The notes below the pieces were generated by a model. The model saw only the letters and a list, made by a program, of their open reading frames with translations. It was not told the origin of the DNA and searched no databases. Positions 6,017-6,366 of a stretch of 6,366 nt of DNA are shown one piece after another. Both the position numbers and the translations under genes were made by a program. The DNA is from DATKMG01 sp035541995. Lineage in GTDB: Bacteria; Acidobacteriota; Terriglobia; Versatilivoradales; Versatilivoraceae. Location of the stretch: positions 1 to 6,366 of the forward strand of contig DATKMG010000055.1 of assembly GCA_035541995.1 (NCBI GenBank). The letters run 5' to 3'. Each line of letters begins with the position of its first letter. Position 1 is the stretch's first letter.

Positions 6017-6366
6017 ATGTGTCAGGCCAACCAAAACCCGGACCCTAGCTCCTCCTGCAATCTCAGTGCTCCTTACCAGGATTTTCAGGGCGTGGGTGTC
6101 AGCCAGGGCAGCAGTCACCTGCTGTTGAAGTCTTCCGCCAACACCAATTTCCAATCCAGCCTGGTCATCGTCAATCCGAACGATTCCGCCGTGAGTGTGA
6201 CGGTGACGGCCCGCCAGGGGGATAGCAGCGGCAACGGCAACATCACGGCGACGCGGTCCATCCAGATTGCGGCGGGCGGCTATTTTGCCAGCGACAATAT
6301 CCTGGGGGACCTGGGGGCCAGCAGCGTCTTTGGACCCATTGAAATCCTCTCGATCTCAGGCGGGCC
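6017..6366 (+). CDS. Partial β-rich secreted-type protein, runs off the window
   Basis: The frame is open from 5984 (after a TGA at 5981-5983) to the window edge, giving 116 residues from the ATG. The translation is clearly protein-like. After an N-terminal stretch rich in Ser, Asn and Pro (1-20), residues 45-115 read as alternating β-strands, including FQSSLVIVNPND, VSVTVTARQGD and RSIQIAAGGYFASDNIL. This resembles modules in exported proteins of Acidobacteriota-like genomes, in which a segment of the type 'TNLVLVNPN...VTVTLYD' is followed by an 'AGG' turn. No enzyme motif is visible. The start is uncertain: a GTG at 6014 lies 7 nt after GGGAG and the ATG at 6017 lies 10 nt after it, but neither start gives a signal peptide, which is odd for such a module. 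It may therefore be a fragment of a larger gene whose 5' part is lost or frameshifted. The function is unknown. Confidence 0.6.
   Translation, partial: MCQANQNPDPSSSCNLSAPYQDFQGVGVSQGSSHLLLKSSANTNFQSSLVIVNPNDSAVSVTVTARQGDSSGNGNITATRSIQIAAGGYFASDNILGDLGASSVFGPIEILSISGG

Noticed and set aside
5782..6048. An open plus-strand frame, considered as the missing 5' part of the right-hand ORF
   Set aside because: The translation is rich in Arg, Ser and Pro with no signal peptide or β-pattern, and it does not join naturally to the downstream frame.
1..6366. CRISPR arrays, tRNA/rRNA genes, transposase genes and insertion-sequence ends
   Set aside because: No spaced direct repeats, cloverleaf, rRNA segments, transposase motifs or matching terminal inverted repeats were seen on either strand.

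Overview
The window most likely comes from a moderately GC-rich Gram-negative environmental bacterium. An outer-membrane-type β-barrel, exported c-type cytochromes and a secreted-protein-like β-rich module all point to a diderm cell. The style of the ABC exporter (an LSGGE-W-Q-K signature), the cytochrome pair and the 'VIVNPND' module would suit Acidobacteriota or a similar soil phylum. That assignment is inferred from protein style and has not been tested by a search.

Layout. On the minus strand, reading right to left, there is a two-gene cytochrome operon. The first gene (5505 to 4207) encodes a mono-heme cytochrome c domain fused to a C-terminal β-barrel-like domain. Its stop codon abuts the ATG of the second gene (4206 to 2515), which encodes an exported five-heme cytochrome c with a long heme-free C-terminal half. 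After a gap of about 380 bp, also on the minus strand, comes a single-chain ABC exporter (2131 to 227). A strong Rho-independent terminator follows it at 130-155. The gap between cytochrome and transporter genes contains only a doubtful 62-codon ORF on the plus strand and some small inverted repeats.

To the right of the operon is about 500 bp with no convincing gene (5506-6013). It is followed on the plus strand by the 5' part of an open frame (6017 to the window edge) encoding a β-rich module typical of secreted proteins. This frame is divergent from the cytochrome operon, so the 5506-6013 gap should hold promoters for both directions, although no strong sigma-70 box pair is visible.

How the genes may work together. 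The tightly coupled pair (cytochrome-barrel fusion plus pentaheme cytochrome) looks like a compact envelope electron-transfer module, in which the barrel could anchor a heme domain at the outer membrane and the pentaheme protein could exchange electrons with it. This is an inference from architecture and coupling; no substrate or terminal acceptor can be read from the sequence. The ABC exporter has its own ribosome-binding site and terminator and need not be functionally linked.
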